Shown: positions 1 to 9,254 of the stretch, one piece after another
Position numbering within the stretch: the first letter of the stretch is position 1
Layout of the letters: every line of letters begins with the position of its first letter
Origin: Clostridiales bacterium
GTDB taxonomy: Bacteria > Bacillota > Clostridia > Oscillospirales > Oscillospiraceae
Reading direction: 5' to 3'
Assembly: GCA_004555705.1 (NCBI GenBank)
Contig: SFHI01000022.1
Span: 1-64,000, forward strand
Length of the DNA stretch: 64,000 nt
The notes under the pieces: model-generated
What the model saw: only the letters and a program-made list of their open reading frames with translations
Told to the model about the DNA's origin: nothing
Database searches by the model: none
Position numbers and translations under genes: made by a program

Positions 1-79
1 GCATACCGCCTTTTCTTGTTATCCAGCCCTCCGGCTGTATCGGTTGAGCAAAAGTCAGCGTGGGATTGATGTGGTATCT

Positions 80-208
80 TTATCTAAGTGAACCCCCGGT
101 CTCCCACTTGGATACGGACTGCCGGGACACCCCCAGCAGATCCGCAAGATCCAGCTGAGACAGACCGGCCTTTTTTCTGCAGTAGATGATTTTTTCATTC
201 AGTTTCAT
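80..208 (-). pseudogene. Fragment of an XRE-family helix-turn-helix regulator
   Basis: The frame encodes only 42 residues: MKLNEKIIYCRKKAGLSQ, then a Cro/C1-type helix-turn-helix with SRQSVSKWETG, the signature of XRE regulators. It stops four residues after WETG, where family members continue through the rest of the five-helix domain. The start at 208 has AGGAGGTGC eight bases upstream, so translation probably once began here. Bases 1-79 downstream show no recognisable continuation in another frame, so the gene is truncated or frameshifted, although the window edge prevents a full check. The HTH assignment is sure; inactivity is inferred. Confidence 0.6.
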
Positions 209-322
209 GGCTTGCACCTCCTGCCTGAAGCATACCAAAAGAGGCGGTTGCGCGTCAACCAACCAGGTTTGGCATATGCGCAGCCGCCGGTTGCATTCCA
301 CTTTTTAAGTCTGCAAGCAGGC

Positions 323-565
323 AAATTGTTGTTTAGCGGTTTCACCTTCAAGTTTTCTGTCATTGCGAACCAGTCCGCAGACTGGTGTGGCAATCCCCCA
401 GTTAGAGGGAAAATGTACCGAATAGCACCCGAAAAACGGGGGTCGTTTCGGTTCTTGGCGGTAATCGCTATCTGGTTCCATTCAACCGGGGGATTGCCAC
501 GCCAGTGTGCGCACTGGCTCGCAATGACAGCATTTTTTCGGGTGCGCAGGTGTAAACAACAATTT
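323..565. repeat. Type A hairpin element (copy 1)
   Basis: Bounded by AAATTGTTGTTTA and TAAACAACAATTT. The left hairpin has the ACCAGTC/GACTGGT stem; the right one uses GCCAGTG/CACTGGC. It fills most of the 364-base gap between the XRE fragment and argS, downstream of argS. Confidence 0.9.
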
Positions 566-572
566 ATCGCGC

Positions 573-2321
573 TTACATTTTCTCCGGCGCGGAGAAGGCC
601 AGCAGGTCGATGCACTGCTCCAGGCAGCGCTTGGCAAGGCCGATGAGGGCGATGTAGCCCGCCTGCAGCGCTTTGTCCTCCTCGCCCAGAATCCGGGTTT
701 CGTGGTAGAACTTGTTCACCGCCCCGGCCAGCTCGTAGATGTAGGCGCAGATCAGGTTGGGGGCGGAGGAAGCCAGGGCATTTTCCAGGGTGGGGCCCAG
801 CTTCGTAATGGCAATCATCAGGTCCTTGGCGAAGGGGTTGGCAGGCTCCTGAATGGGCAGGTGCTCCCAGGGGCCGTATTTGGCCAGAATGGACTTGATG
901 CGGACGATGGTATAGAGGATATAGGGGCCGGTGTTTCCTTCAAAAGCGGCGAACCGCTCCATATCGAAGTTGTAATCCTTGGTGGGCTGATTGCTCAGGT
1001 CGCCGTATTTCAGGGCGGCCATGGCGATCTTGGCCGTGGTGGCCTCCACCTCGTCGTCCTCCACGATTTTGTTCTCCACCACCTTGGCCCGGACAAAATC
1101 GGTCATATCGGCGATCAGCTGCTCCAGGCGGAGGACGCCGCCGTCCCGGGTCTTGAAGGGCTTGCCGTCGCTGCCGTTCATGGTGCCGAAGCCCACGTGC
1201 TCCAGCTCTACGTTCTCGGGCACAATGCCCGCCTTCCGGGCGGCCCGGAACACCTGCTCAAAGTGCAGGTTCTGCCGCTTGTCGGTGACGTAGAGCACCT
1301 TGTCCGGGTGCCAGTCCTGCATCCGCTGCACCAGGGTGGCAAGGTCGGTGGTGGCGTAGATGGCGGAGCCGTCGGACTTCACCAGAATGCAGGGGGGCAT
1401 CTCCTTCTTGTCCCCCGGTTCCGCCACGGGGATGACCCAGGCGCCTTCGGACTGCACGGCAATGCCCCGCGCTTTCATATCCTCCACCATGGCGGGAATG
1501 TAGGGGTCCGCATCACTCTCGCCCAGCCACTTTTCAAAGTGGACGTCCAGGTTGTCATAGTTCTTTTTCAGGTCGGCCACGGACACATTCATAATGTGCT
1601 GCCACAGCGCCCGGTAGCCCCGGCGGCCCTGCTGCAGCTCCAGGGTTGCCTGGTGGGCCTTGTGGGAGAAGGCAGGGTCAGCCTTCTTCGCGGAGGCGGC
1701 GGGGTAAATCTCCTCCAGGTCGCTGACGGTGAAGGGGGCCTCGGTGGGGTATTCCCCGGTGAAGCTGTCGTCAAAATAGGGCAGCTCCGGCTGCCGCTCG
1801 GAAAGCTCCGCGATGATCAGGCCCATCTGCAGGCCCCAGTCGCCCAGGTGCACATCGCCGATGGCGATGTAGCCCATAAACTGATACAGCCGCTTCAGGC
1901 TCTCGCCGATGATGGCGGGGCGCAGATGGCCGATGTGCAGAGGCTTTGCCACGTTGGCTCCGCCGTAGTCCACCACAATGGTCTTGCCCTGGCCGATCTT
2001 CTTCACGCCGAAATCCACGGCGGTGCGCATTTCCTCCAGATAGCTCTGAAGGAAGCTGCCGGAGAGCTTCAGGTTGATGAATCCCGGCATGACGGCCTCC
2101 ACCAGTGAGTAGTCGTTTGCGTCCAGCTTCTCCACCACCGCCCTGGCGATCTGGATGGGGGCGCACTTGTACTGCTTCGCGGCAGCCAGGGCGCCGTTGC
2201 ACTGGTACTCGCACAGGTCCGGCCGGTTGGACACGGTGACCCGGCCGAAGGAAGGGTCATATCCCGCGTCCGCAAATGCCCGCTGCATTTTTGCGGTGAT
2301 AATATCCAGAATTTTTTCCAT
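573..2321 (-). CDS. argS: Arginyl-tRNA synthetase
   Basis: Class I aminoacyl-tRNA synthetase that charges tRNA-Arg in the cytoplasm. At 582 residues it has the expected family length. The N-terminal Add1-like domain is followed by the class I signature NVAKPLHIGHLRP, with HIGH at residues 129-132. The usual KMSKS loop is replaced by the degenerate GKPFKTRDGG near residue 390, as is common in ArgRS. The C-terminal DALR anticodon-binding domain is visible around NKFYHETRILGEEDKALQ. It starts five bases after the stop of the ABC-F gene, so both are probably transcribed together. The gene ends directly beside repeat copy 1. Confidence 0.97.
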   Translation of the reverse strand: MEKILDIITAKMQRAFADAGYDPSFGRVTVSNRPDLCEYQCNGALAAAKQYKCAPIQIARAVVEKLDANDYSLVEAVMPGFINLKLSGSFLQSYLEEMRTAVDFGVKKIGQGKTIVVDYGGANVAKPLHIGHLRPAIIGESLKRLYQFMGYIAIGDVHLGDWGLQMGLIIAELSERQPELPYFDDSFTGEYPTEAPFTVSDLEEIYPAASAKKADPAFSHKAHQATLELQQGRRGYRALWQHIMNVSVADLKKNYDNLDVHFEKWLGESDADPYIPAMVEDMKARGIAVQSEGAWVIPVAEPGDKKEMPPCILVKSDGSAIYATTDLATLVQRMQDWHPDKVLYVTDKRQNLHFEQVFRAARKAGIVPENVELEHVGFGTMNGSDGKPFKTRDGGVLRLEQLIADMTDFVRAKVVENKIVEDDEVEATTAKIAMAALKYGDLSNQPTKDYNFDMERFAAFEGNTGPYILYTIVRIKSILAKYGPWEHLPIQEPANPFAKDLMIAITKLGPTLENALASSAPNLICAYIYELAGAVNKFYHETRILGEEDKALQAGYIALIGLAKRCLEQCIDLLAFSAPEKM

Positions 2322-2326
2322 AATTC

Positions 2327-3931
2327 TTATTTCTCCTTCTGCTGCTCCATCCAGTAGAGGTATTCGTCATAGGTGCCGTAGCGGTCTACGATGGTGCCGT
2401 CGGGCTGGAAGGCGATGACACGGTTACAGACGGAGGACAGCATTTCGTGGTCGTGGGAGGCCAGCAGCACCACGCCGGGGAAGGCTTCCAGGCCCTTGTT
2501 GACAGCCTGGATGGACTCCATGTCCAGGTGGTTGGTGGGCTGGTCCAGCAGCACCACGTTGGCACCGGAGAGCATCATTTTGCTCAGCATACACCGCACC
2601 TTCTCACCGCCGGAGAGGACGTTCACATGCTTGAACACGTCCTCGCCGCCGAAGAGCATCCGGCCCAGGAAGCCCCGGAGGTACACATCGTCCTTCTTGG
2701 CAGAGTATTGCCGGAGCCAGTCCACCAGCTCCTCCTGGTTGCCCTCGAAGTAGGGGGAGTTGTCCTTCGGCAGGTAGCTGCGGGAGGTGGAAACGCCCCA
2801 TTTGACGCTGCCCTCGTCGGGCTGGAGCTCGCCCATGAGAATCTGAAACAGGGCGGTCTGGGCCAGCTCGTTTTCGCCCACGAAGGCGATTTTATCGGTT
2901 CTGCCCACGTTGAAGTAGACCTTGTCCAGCAGCTTCACGCCGTCCACCGTGACGGACACATCCTTCACGGTGAGCACGTCCTTGCCCAGCTCCCGCTCCT
3001 GCTGGAAGCCCACGAAGGGATAGCGGCGGGTGGAGCAGGGCATTTCCTCCACTGTCAGCTTGTCCAGGAGCTTGCGGCGGGCGGTGGCCTGCTTGGCCTT
3101 GGACTTGTTGGCGGAGAACCGCTGGATAAAGAGCTGCAGCTCTTCGATCTTCTCCTGATTCTTCTTGTTCTTGTTGCGGATCATGGCCTGGACCATCTGG
3201 GAAGATTCGTACCAGAAGTCGTAGTTGCCCACGTACATCTTGATCTTGCCGTAGTCGATGTCCACGGTGTGGGTGCAGACGGTGTTCAGGAAGTGGCGGT
3301 CATGGCTCACCGCGATGACCATGCCGGGGAAGTCCAGGAGGAAGTCCTCCAGCCAGTTGATGGCCTCAATGTCCAGGTTGTTGGTGGGCTCGTCCAGCAT
3401 GACGATGTCGGGATTGCCGAAGAGCGCCTGAGCCAGCAGCACCTTCACCTTCAGCCTCGGGTCGGTGGCGGACATCAGGTCATAGTGCATATCCGTGGGG
3501 ATGCCCAGGCCCTGGAGTAAGCGGGAAGCATCGGACTCAGCTTCCCAGCCGCCCATTTCCGCGAACTCCGCCTCCAGGTCCGCCGCGCGAAGGCCGTCCT
3601 CGTCGGAGAAGTCGGGCTTTTCGTAGATGGCATCCTTCTCCTTCATCACATCATAAAGATGCTGGTTGCCCATGATGACGGTGTCCAGGATGGTATATTC
3701 ATCGTAGGCGTTCTGGTTCTGCTTCAGAACGGAGACCCGCTTGTCCGGGTCCACCGTGACGGAACCGGTGGTGGAATCCAATTCGCCGGTGAGGATGCGA
3801 AGGAACGTGGACTTGCCCGCGCCGTTGGCGCCGATGATGCCGTAGCAGTTGCCGGGAAGGAACTGCAAATCCACCTGCTGGAACAGCCACTGGCCGCCGA
3901 ACTGCATTCCTAAGTTGTTGACTGTGATCAT
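2327..3931 (-). CDS. ABC-F family ATPase (YkpA/YbiT type)
   Basis: Soluble protein of 534 residues with two ABC domains and no membrane segments; ABC-F proteins act at the ribosome as translation factors or protection proteins. Domain 1 has Walker A GANGAGKS (34-41) and Walker B MLDEPTNNLD, with the loose signature LMSATDPRLK typical of this branch. A charged linker (about 245-300) follows. Domain 2 has a good LSGGE (439-443) and H-loop SHDHEM, but its P-loop reads GENELAQT (352-359), without the lysine, and its Walker B ends LLDQPTNHLD, with Gln in place of the catalytic Glu. The second ATP site may therefore bind but not hydrolyse. It probably leads the operon with argS. Clean AAGGAG upstream of ATG at 3931. 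Confidence 0.92.
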   Translation of the reverse strand: MITVNNLGMQFGGQWLFQQVDLQFLPGNCYGIIGANGAGKSTFLRILTGELDSTTGSVTVDPDKRVSVLKQNQNAYDEYTILDTVIMGNQHLYDVMKEKDAIYEKPDFSDEDGLRAADLEAEFAEMGGWEAESDASRLLQGLGIPTDMHYDLMSATDPRLKVKVLLAQALFGNPDIVMLDEPTNNLDIEAINWLEDFLLDFPGMVIAVSHDRHFLNTVCTHTVDIDYGKIKMYVGNYDFWYESSQMVQAMIRNKNKKNQEKIEELQLFIQRFSANKSKAKQATARRKLLDKLTVEEMPCSTRRYPFVGFQQERELGKDVLTVKDVSVTVDGVKLLDKVYFNVGRTDKIAFVGENELAQTALFQILMGELQPDEGSVKWGVSTSRSYLPKDNSPYFEGNQEELVDWLRQYSAKKDDVYLRGFLGRMLFGGEDVFKHVNVLSGGEKVRCMLSKMMLSGANVVLLDQPTNHLDMESIQAVNKGLEAFPGVVLLASHDHEMLSSVCNRVIAFQPDGTIVDRYGTYDEYLYWMEQQKEK

Positions 3932-3979
3932 GTTGTTCTCCTTATATGAAATAATTGTTTTTGAGGAAGGGGGAACGAT

Positions 3980-4179
3980 AAATTGTTGTTTATAGCACTA
4001 AAAAAGAAACTGTCATTGCGAACCAGCGCGCACGCTGGTGTGACAATCCCCCAACAATTCAGGACGGTTTGTTAGGGCGTTCGTCCGTTTTTCGTACATT
4101 TTACCTCTAACCGGGGGATTGCCACGCCAGTGTGCGCACTGGCTCGCAATGACAGCGTATATACGACAAACACCAATTT
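3980..4179. repeat. Type A hairpin element (copy 2)
   Basis: Left end AAATTGTTGTTTA but right end AAACACCAATTT, the only copy with two different end variants. The left hairpin stem is ACCAGCG/CGCTGGT and the left arm continues differently after CAATCCCCC. It sits between the divergent ABC-F and htpG genes. Confidence 0.88.
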
Positions 4180-4256
4180 ACCGCTCAGGCACACAATATT
4201 TCATGTTAATCATACCATACAATTGTAAATAAAGAAAGAACTTTTTTGGCGGGGGG

Positions 4257-4284
4257 TTGCTTTTTTGCGGGAGTGCGCTATAAT
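4257..4284 (+). promoter_or_regulatory. Promoter of htpG
   Basis: TTGCTT at 4257-4262 and a perfect TATAAT at 4279-4284, with a 16-base spacer. The start of transcription would fall at the CIRCE operator immediately downstream. Confidence 0.8.
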
Positions 4285-4285
4285 A

Positions 4286-4312
4286 TTAGCACTCATGTGA
4301 AAAGAGTGCTAA
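4286..4312 (+). promoter_or_regulatory. CIRCE operator (HrcA binding site)
   Basis: TTAGCACTC, nine bases, GAGTGCTAA: a perfect match to the CIRCE consensus with its standard spacer. It lies two bases after the -10 box and 31 bases before the htpG start. By family knowledge HrcA binds here and represses until heat shock. No hrcA is in the window. Confidence 0.95.
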
Positions 4313-4343
4313 AAAGCGCAGAATGAAAGGAAGTCAATACAAC

Positions 4344-6233
4344 ATGGAAAAGCAGCAATTCAAAGCGGAGTCCCAGCGTCTGCTGGATCTGATGATCAAC
4401 TCCATCTACACCCACCGGGAGATCTTCCTCCGGGAGATTATCTCCAACGCCTCCGACGCCATCGACAAGCTGGCCTACACCGCCCTCACCGATGACAAGG
4501 TGGGCATCGCCCGGAACGAATTTGCCATTACCATCACCCGGGATGAGGAAAACCGTACCCTCACCGTGTCCGACAACGGCATCGGCATGAGCCGCGAAGA
4601 GATGGAAGAGAATCTGGGCACCATCTGCAAGTCCGGCTCCCTGGGCTTCAAGCAGGCCATGGAGAAGCAGGAGGACATCGACATCATCGGCCAGTTCGGT
4701 GTGGGCTTCTACTCCGCCTTTATGGTGGCCTCCAAGGTCACTGTTGTTTCCCGGAAATATGGCGAGGACACCGCCTGGAAGTGGGAGTCCGACGGCGCCG
4801 ACGGCTACACCATCGAGCCTGCCCAGAGAGATACCGCGGGCACCGACGTGATTATGGTGCTGAAGGAGGACTCCGAGGAGGAGAAATACTCCGAATTCCT
4901 CCAGGAGTACGAAATCCGCAGCCTGATCCGCAAGTATTCCGACTACATCCGCTACCCCATCCGCATGGAGGTGGAGAAGTCCCGGAAGAAAGAGGATTCC
5001 CCTGAGGATAAGCCCGAATACGAAACCTACACCGAAATGGAGACCCTGAACTCCATGGTGCCCATCTGGCAGCGGGCCAAGAAGGACGTGACCCAGGAGG
5101 AGTACGAGTCCTTCTACCGGGAGAAGTTCTTCGACTACAACAAGCCCCTGCGGGTCATCCACTCCAGCGCCGAAGGAAGCGTATCCTTCAAGGCTCTGCT
5201 GTATATCCCCAGCAAGGCGCCCTACGACTTCTACACCAAGGACTATAAGCGGGGCCTGCAGCTGTACTCCTCCGGCGTGATGATCATGGAGAACTGCGAG
5301 GACCTGCTGCCCGAACACTTCCGCTTCGTCCGGGGCATTGTGGACAGCCAGGACCTTTCCCTGAACATCAGCCGGGAGATGCTGCAGCACAACCGGCAGC
5401 TCACCATCATCGCCCGGAACATCGAGAAGAAAATCCGCACCGAACTGAAGGATATGCTGGAGAATGACCGGGAGAAGTATGAGGAGTTCTACGCCGCCTT
5501 CGGCCGCCAGCTGAAGTACGGCACCGTGTCCGACTACGGCGCTCACAAGGATTCCTGCCAGGACCTGCTGCTCCTGTTCTCCCACAAGCAGGGAAAGCTC
5601 ATCTCCCTGAAGGAGTACGTGGACGCCATGCCGGAGGGCCAGGAGAAAATCTACTACGCCCCCGGCGAGAACCGGGACCGGCTGCAGAAGCTGCCCCAGG
5701 TGGAGCTGCTGGGGAACAAGGGCTATGACGTGCTGCTGTTCACCGAGGATGTGGACGAGTTCATCCCCCAGACCCTGATGACCTACGCCGAGAAGCAATT
5801 CTGCAATGTGGTCACGGAGGATTTGGGCCTGCAGACCGAGGAGGAGAAGAAGGAGGCCCAGGAGAAGGCCGAGGAGCTGAAGGGCTTCCTGACCTTCGTG
5901 AAGGAGAGCCTGGGGGACAAGGTCAAGGAAGTGCGGCTCAGTGAGAACCTGGGCAGCTATCCCGCCGCCATGACCCCCGATGCCGGCATGAGCTTTGAGA
6001 TGGAGAAGTATATGAAGCGGGTGAACCCGGAGTACGCCTACAGCGTGGGCCGGATTCTGGAGCTGAACGCCTCCCATCCCGCGGTCCAGGCCATGCAGAA
6101 GGCCATGACCGAGGACCCCGTAAAGGCCAAGGACTACGCCCAGCTTCTGTGCTGCCAGGCACAGCTGATGGCGGAGCTCCCCCTGGAGGACCCCTTCGCC
6201 TACTCCGAGCTGGTCTGCCGGCTGATGAACTAA
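4344..6233 (+). CDS. htpG: Molecular chaperone HtpG (Hsp90)
   Basis: ATP-dependent cytoplasmic chaperone. The 629-residue protein has the GHKL ATP-binding motifs NASDAIDKL, DNGIGM and GQFGVGFYSAF near the N-terminus, then the middle domain (RGIVDSQDLSLNISREMLQ) and a C-terminal dimerisation domain. The reading frame extends upstream to 4323, but that first ATG overlaps the AAAGGAAG ribosome site, which is correctly placed for the ATG at 4344. Single gene with its own promoter and CIRCE operator, so it is expected to be HrcA-controlled and heat-inducible. Confidence 0.97.
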   Translation: MEKQQFKAESQRLLDLMINSIYTHREIFLREIISNASDAIDKLAYTALTDDKVGIARNEFAITITRDEENRTLTVSDNGIGMSREEMEENLGTICKSGSLGFKQAMEKQEDIDIIGQFGVGFYSAFMVASKVTVVSRKYGEDTAWKWESDGADGYTIEPAQRDTAGTDVIMVLKEDSEEEKYSEFLQEYEIRSLIRKYSDYIRYPIRMEVEKSRKKEDSPEDKPEYETYTEMETLNSMVPIWQRAKKDVTQEEYESFYREKFFDYNKPLRVIHSSAEGSVSFKALLYIPSKAPYDFYTKDYKRGLQLYSSGVMIMENCEDLLPEHFRFVRGIVDSQDLSLNISREMLQHNRQLTIIARNIEKKIRTELKDMLENDREKYEEFYAAFGRQLKYGTVSDYGAHKDSCQDLLLLFSHKQGKLISLKEYVDAMPEGQEKIYYAPGENRDRLQKLPQVELLGNKGYDVLLFTEDVDEFIPQTLMTYAEKQFCNVVTEDLGLQTEEEKKEAQEKAEELKGFLTFVKESLGDKVKEVRLSENLGSYPAAMTPDAGMSFEMEKYMKRVNPEYAYSVGRILELNASHPAVQAMQKAMTEDPVKAKDYAQLLCCQAQLMAELPLEDPFAYSELVCRLMN

Positions 6234-6251
6234 AATCGTTCTCAGCGCGAT

Positions 6252-6494
6252 AAAATGTTGTTTACGCATACGCGCTCAAAAAAACGCTGTCATTGCGAGC
6301 CAGTGCGCACACTGGCGTGGCAATCCCCCCGTTAGAGGGAAAATATACCGAAAAGTGCCCGGAAGAGTGGAAGTCGTTGCGATTTTTGGTGGTAATCGTT
6401 ACTTGATTCCTTTCAACCGGGGGATTGCCACACCAGTCTGCGGACTGGTTCGCAATGACAGGAAACTTTGAGGCGAAGCCGCTAAACAACAATT
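6252..6494. repeat. Type A hairpin element (copy 3)
   Basis: Ends AAAATGTTGTTTA and TAAACAACAATTC. The left hairpin uses GCCAGTG/CACTGGC, the right ACCAGTC/GACTGGT. It starts 18 bases after the htpG stop. Confidence 0.88.
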
Positions 6495-6598
6495 CATCTT
6501 CCCCACCGGATTTCCCTTGCGCGGCGGGCGCCGGTATGGTACACTGGAGAAAGAAAAAGCCGACCGGATTCCGGCGGCGGAAAGAGAGGGAAACGCAA

Positions 6599-7216
6599 AT
6601 GTATTATGGTTATCATTTTGGAACCGGAGACGAGGCAATGGTAGGGCTGATCACCGGACTGCTGGGGATTCCCGCCTCCCTCATTCAGATTGCCGCCTAT
6701 GTGCTCAGTTCTCTGGCGCTCTACACCATCGCCAAACGCCGGGGCCTGAATCACGCCTGGCTCAGCTGGATTCCCGTGGCTAATGTCTGGATTCTTGGCT
6801 CCATTGCCGACCAGTACCGGTATGTGGCCCGGGGCGAGGTCAAAAGCAAGCGTAAGGTGCTGCTGACCCTGAAAATCGTCAGCGCCGTGCTCGCCGCGGT
6901 GATGGTTTGCCTGTGTGTCGGGGCCGTGGTCGGAGCAGTGGGCGGCGCCATGATGGGCAGGCATGAGGACGTAATCGTTCAGAATCTGCTGGGTTCCCTG
7001 GTGGGAATTCTGGGGCTGCTGGTGCCCGTTCTGGGCGTGACCATCGCCACCGCGATCATCCGGTACATGGCGCTGTATGACCTGTACAGCTCCTGCGATC
7101 CCGGCAACAAGACGGTTTTCCTGGTCATCGGCATCCTTTTCGGCATCACGGAGCCCGTGTTCCTGTTCCTGTGCCGCAACAAGGACCTGGGTATGCCCCC
7201 CAGACGGGTATTCTGA
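6599..7216 (+). CDS. Polytopic membrane protein of unknown function
   Basis: 205 residues with about five hydrophobic segments: roughly 14-40, 48-66, 83-110, 127-155 and 170-190. The short loop RRGLNHAWLSWIPVANVWILG resembles small clostridial membrane proteins without known role. The start at 6599 follows AGAGAGGG; upstream in-frame sequence belongs to repeat copy 3 and is not coding. No catalytic motif is visible. It stands alone between two repeat elements, so context gives no hint of function. Confidence 0.75.
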   Translation: MYYGYHFGTGDEAMVGLITGLLGIPASLIQIAAYVLSSLALYTIAKRRGLNHAWLSWIPVANVWILGSIADQYRYVARGEVKSKRKVLLTLKIVSAVLAAVMVCLCVGAVVGAVGGAMMGRHEDVIVQNLLGSLVGILGLLVPVLGVTIATAIIRYMALYDLYSSCDPGNKTVFLVIGILFGITEPVFLFLCRNKDLGMPPRRVF

Positions 7217-7244
7217 AACGCCCCCCGGTAACTCAGCGGTTTTA

Positions 7245-7537
7245 CAAATAGGTGTTTGTCGCTTCGCCTCAAAGTTTCCTGTCATTGCGAACCACTGCGC
7301 CCGCAGGCGCGTCCAGAGCGCAACCGCCGAAGGCGGCTCTTAGCGCGGAGGAGTGCGCACACTGGTGTGGCAATCCCCCGGTTAGAGGGAAATGTATCGA
7401 TAATTGCCCTCAAAGTGATGGAATATTGCGTTTTTGGGTAGTAATCGTTACTTGGTCCCTTTCAACCGGGGGATTGCCACGACCAGTGTGCGCACTGGTC
7501 TCGCAATGACAGCGTTTTATTTAACAAGCACCAATTT
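7245..7537. repeat. Type A hairpin element with an inserted apical module (copy 4)
   Basis: Left end CAAATAGGTGTTTG (degenerate), right end AAGCACCAATTT. The left hairpin apex is replaced by a GC-rich 76-base block at 7291-7366 that runs from ACCA to TGGT and contains the sub-hairpin CCGCCGAAGGCGG. The same block appears in opposite orientation in copy 16 (37541-37616). Confidence 0.88.
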
Positions 7538-7560
7538 CCCTCCCGCAAGCTCATAAAATT

Positions 7561-7590
7561 GCCCCGGAAGCGGGATTCCGCTTCCGGGGC
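7561..7590 (-). terminator. Terminator of the uracil permease gene
   Basis: Perfect 13-base stem GCCCCGGAAGCGG with a four-base loop; read on the minus strand it is followed by AATTTTATG. It lies 20 bases past the permease stop. Confidence 0.85.
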
Positions 7591-7610
7591 TTGTATTGTG
7601 TGGGAAGGGA

Positions 7611-8972
7611 TCAGGGCTTGTTGGCGCGGGTGCCGAAGTTCACGGCGGTGTCGCCCTGCTCGTTGGTGCCGAACTCGTAGTCCTTGCCGGGGAGGACGGC
7701 GTTCATCAGGATGCCCACCAGAGCGCCTACGGCGAGGCCGGACAGGCTGATGGTCACACCGCCGATGGGAATCACGATGGAGCCGTTGTAGGTCACACCC
7801 ACAGCCAGGCCCATGATCATGGCGGCAATCAGCACGTTGCGGCTCTTGGTGAAGTCCACCCGGTTCTCCACCACGTTGCGCACGCCCACGGCGGAGATCA
7901 TGCCATAGAGCACCAGGCTCACACCGCCCATGGTAGCGGCGGGCATGGCCACGATCAGTGCGGCAAACTTGGGGCAGAAGGACAGCACAATGGCGAACAC
8001 GGCGGCAAGCCGGACCACCATGGGATCATAGACCTTGGACAGGGCCAGCACGCCGGTGTTTTCCCCGTAGGTAGTGTTGGCGGGGGCGCCGAAGAGGGCG
8101 GCCAGGGTGGTGGCCACGCCGTCGCCCACCAGGGTCCGGTGCAGGCCGGGGTCAGCCACGAAGTTGCGGTCAACAGTGGAAGAGATGGCGCACATATCGC
8201 CGATGTGCTCCACGATGGTAGCCAGGGAAATGGGAGCGATGGTGATGATGGCGGTCAGCAGCATACCGCCGTCCAGGTCCTTGTTGAAGATGGAGAAGGC
8301 GGTGTTCTCCCAGATCACGGGCAGGCCGATCCAGTCGGCCTCGGAAACCTTTGCCACCAGGGTAGCCCGGGCAGCGGGATCGGCAACCATAGCCACCAGG
8401 TAAGAGGCAACCACACCCAGCAGGATGGGAACGATCTTCACCATGCCCTTACCCCAGATGTTGCAGGCAATAACCACCAGAATGGCCACAATGGCGACGA
8501 ACCAGTTGGTGCGGCAGTTGTTAATGGCGGAGCCCGCCAGGGACAGGCCGATGCAGATAATCACGGGGCCGGTCACAATGGGGGGGAAGTAGCGCATGAC
8601 CTTCTTCACGCCGAAGAGCTTGAAGAACAGGGCCAGCACCAGGTACACAAGGCCGGCCACGGCCACGCCAAAGCTGGAGTAGGTCAGGGGGATGTTCTGG
8701 CCCGAGGCGGTGATGAGGCCGTAAGCGCCCAGGAAAGCGAAGGAGGAGCCCAGGAACGCGGGAACCTTCCGCCCGGTGATCAGGTGGAACAGCAGGGTGC
8801 CGAGACCGGCGAACAGCAGGGTGGTGGAAACGTTCAGGCCGGTGATGGCGGGAACCAGCACAGTTGCGCCGAACATGGCGAACAGGTGCTGCAGGCCCAG
8901 AATCAGAACCTTGCCGGTGCCCAGGGTTTTCGCGTCATAGATGGCTTCGGGTTGTTTTTCGTTAGTAGACAT
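7611..8972 (-). CDS. uraA: Uracil permease, NCS2 family
   Basis: Membrane symporter for uracil (possibly xanthine or related bases) with H+ or Na+. The 453-residue product has about 14 hydrophobic segments and NCS2 hallmarks: HLFAMFGATVLVPAITGL near the N-terminus, the half-helix region with ATIVEHIGDMCAIS, and ANTTYGENTGVLALSKVYDP. The latter corresponds to the conserved TYGEN segment of UraA. The ATG at 8972 has GGAAAGGATC upstream; an earlier in-frame ATG at 9047 precedes the promoter's -35 box and is unlikely. Uracil is the best substrate guess from similarity. No pyrimidine attenuator is evident in the short leader. Confidence 0.9.
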   Translation of the reverse strand: MSTNEKQPEAIYDAKTLGTGKVLILGLQHLFAMFGATVLVPAITGLNVSTTLLFAGLGTLLFHLITGRKVPAFLGSSFAFLGAYGLITASGQNIPLTYSSFGVAVAGLVYLVLALFFKLFGVKKVMRYFPPIVTGPVIICIGLSLAGSAINNCRTNWFVAIVAILVVIACNIWGKGMVKIVPILLGVVASYLVAMVADPAARATLVAKVSEADWIGLPVIWENTAFSIFNKDLDGGMLLTAIITIAPISLATIVEHIGDMCAISSTVDRNFVADPGLHRTLVGDGVATTLAALFGAPANTTYGENTGVLALSKVYDPMVVRLAAVFAIVLSFCPKFAALIVAMPAATMGGVSLVLYGMISAVGVRNVVENRVDFTKSRNVLIAAMIMGLAVGVTYNGSIVIPIGGVTISLSGLAVGALVGILMNAVLPGKDYEFGTNEQGDTAVNFGTRANKP

Positions 8973-9018
8973 AACACAGATCCTTTCCATTCTATTGTCG
9001 GGTTTTCTTTCCTCTGGA

Positions 9019-9047
9019 AGTATACTCTTTTGGTGTGTCATTTGCAA
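9019..9047 (-). promoter_or_regulatory. Promoter of uraA
   Basis: Minus-strand TTGCAA (9042-9047), 17-base spacer, TATACT (9019-9024), 47 bases before the start codon. Confidence 0.75.
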
Positions 9048-9191
9048 GAAAAAAATCGATCCATTGCATTTTTTGGAGAATATGGCGGAGATTGGCCCGG
9101 CGAAGGAACCTCATCCGTAGGAAATTGCCAATTCCGAAAACCCCCGGAGCCGCAAGCGTTTTCCCGCCCTCACACGCCGGAAAACCTATGG

Positions 9192-9220
9192 TTGCGTAAT
9201 GGGAGAAAAAGTGATATAAT
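9192..9220 (+). promoter_or_regulatory. Probable promoter of the O-acylation operon
   Basis: TTGCGT at 9192-9197, 17-base spacer, perfect TATAAT at 9215-9220. The next plus-strand gene starts at 9540, so the leader would include the whole of repeat copy 5. Confidence 0.6.
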
Positions 9221-9254
9221 GTAATGTACCTGTTTGCGCAGTTTAGGAAAAGAC

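Noticed and set aside
4293..6269. A 658-codon open frame antisense to htpG, and similar long antisense frames opposite uraA, aspS, opp and kinase genes
   Set aside because: They are shadows of high-GC codon use: repetitive Leu/Gly/His/Val composition, no family motifs, and clear genes on the other strand.
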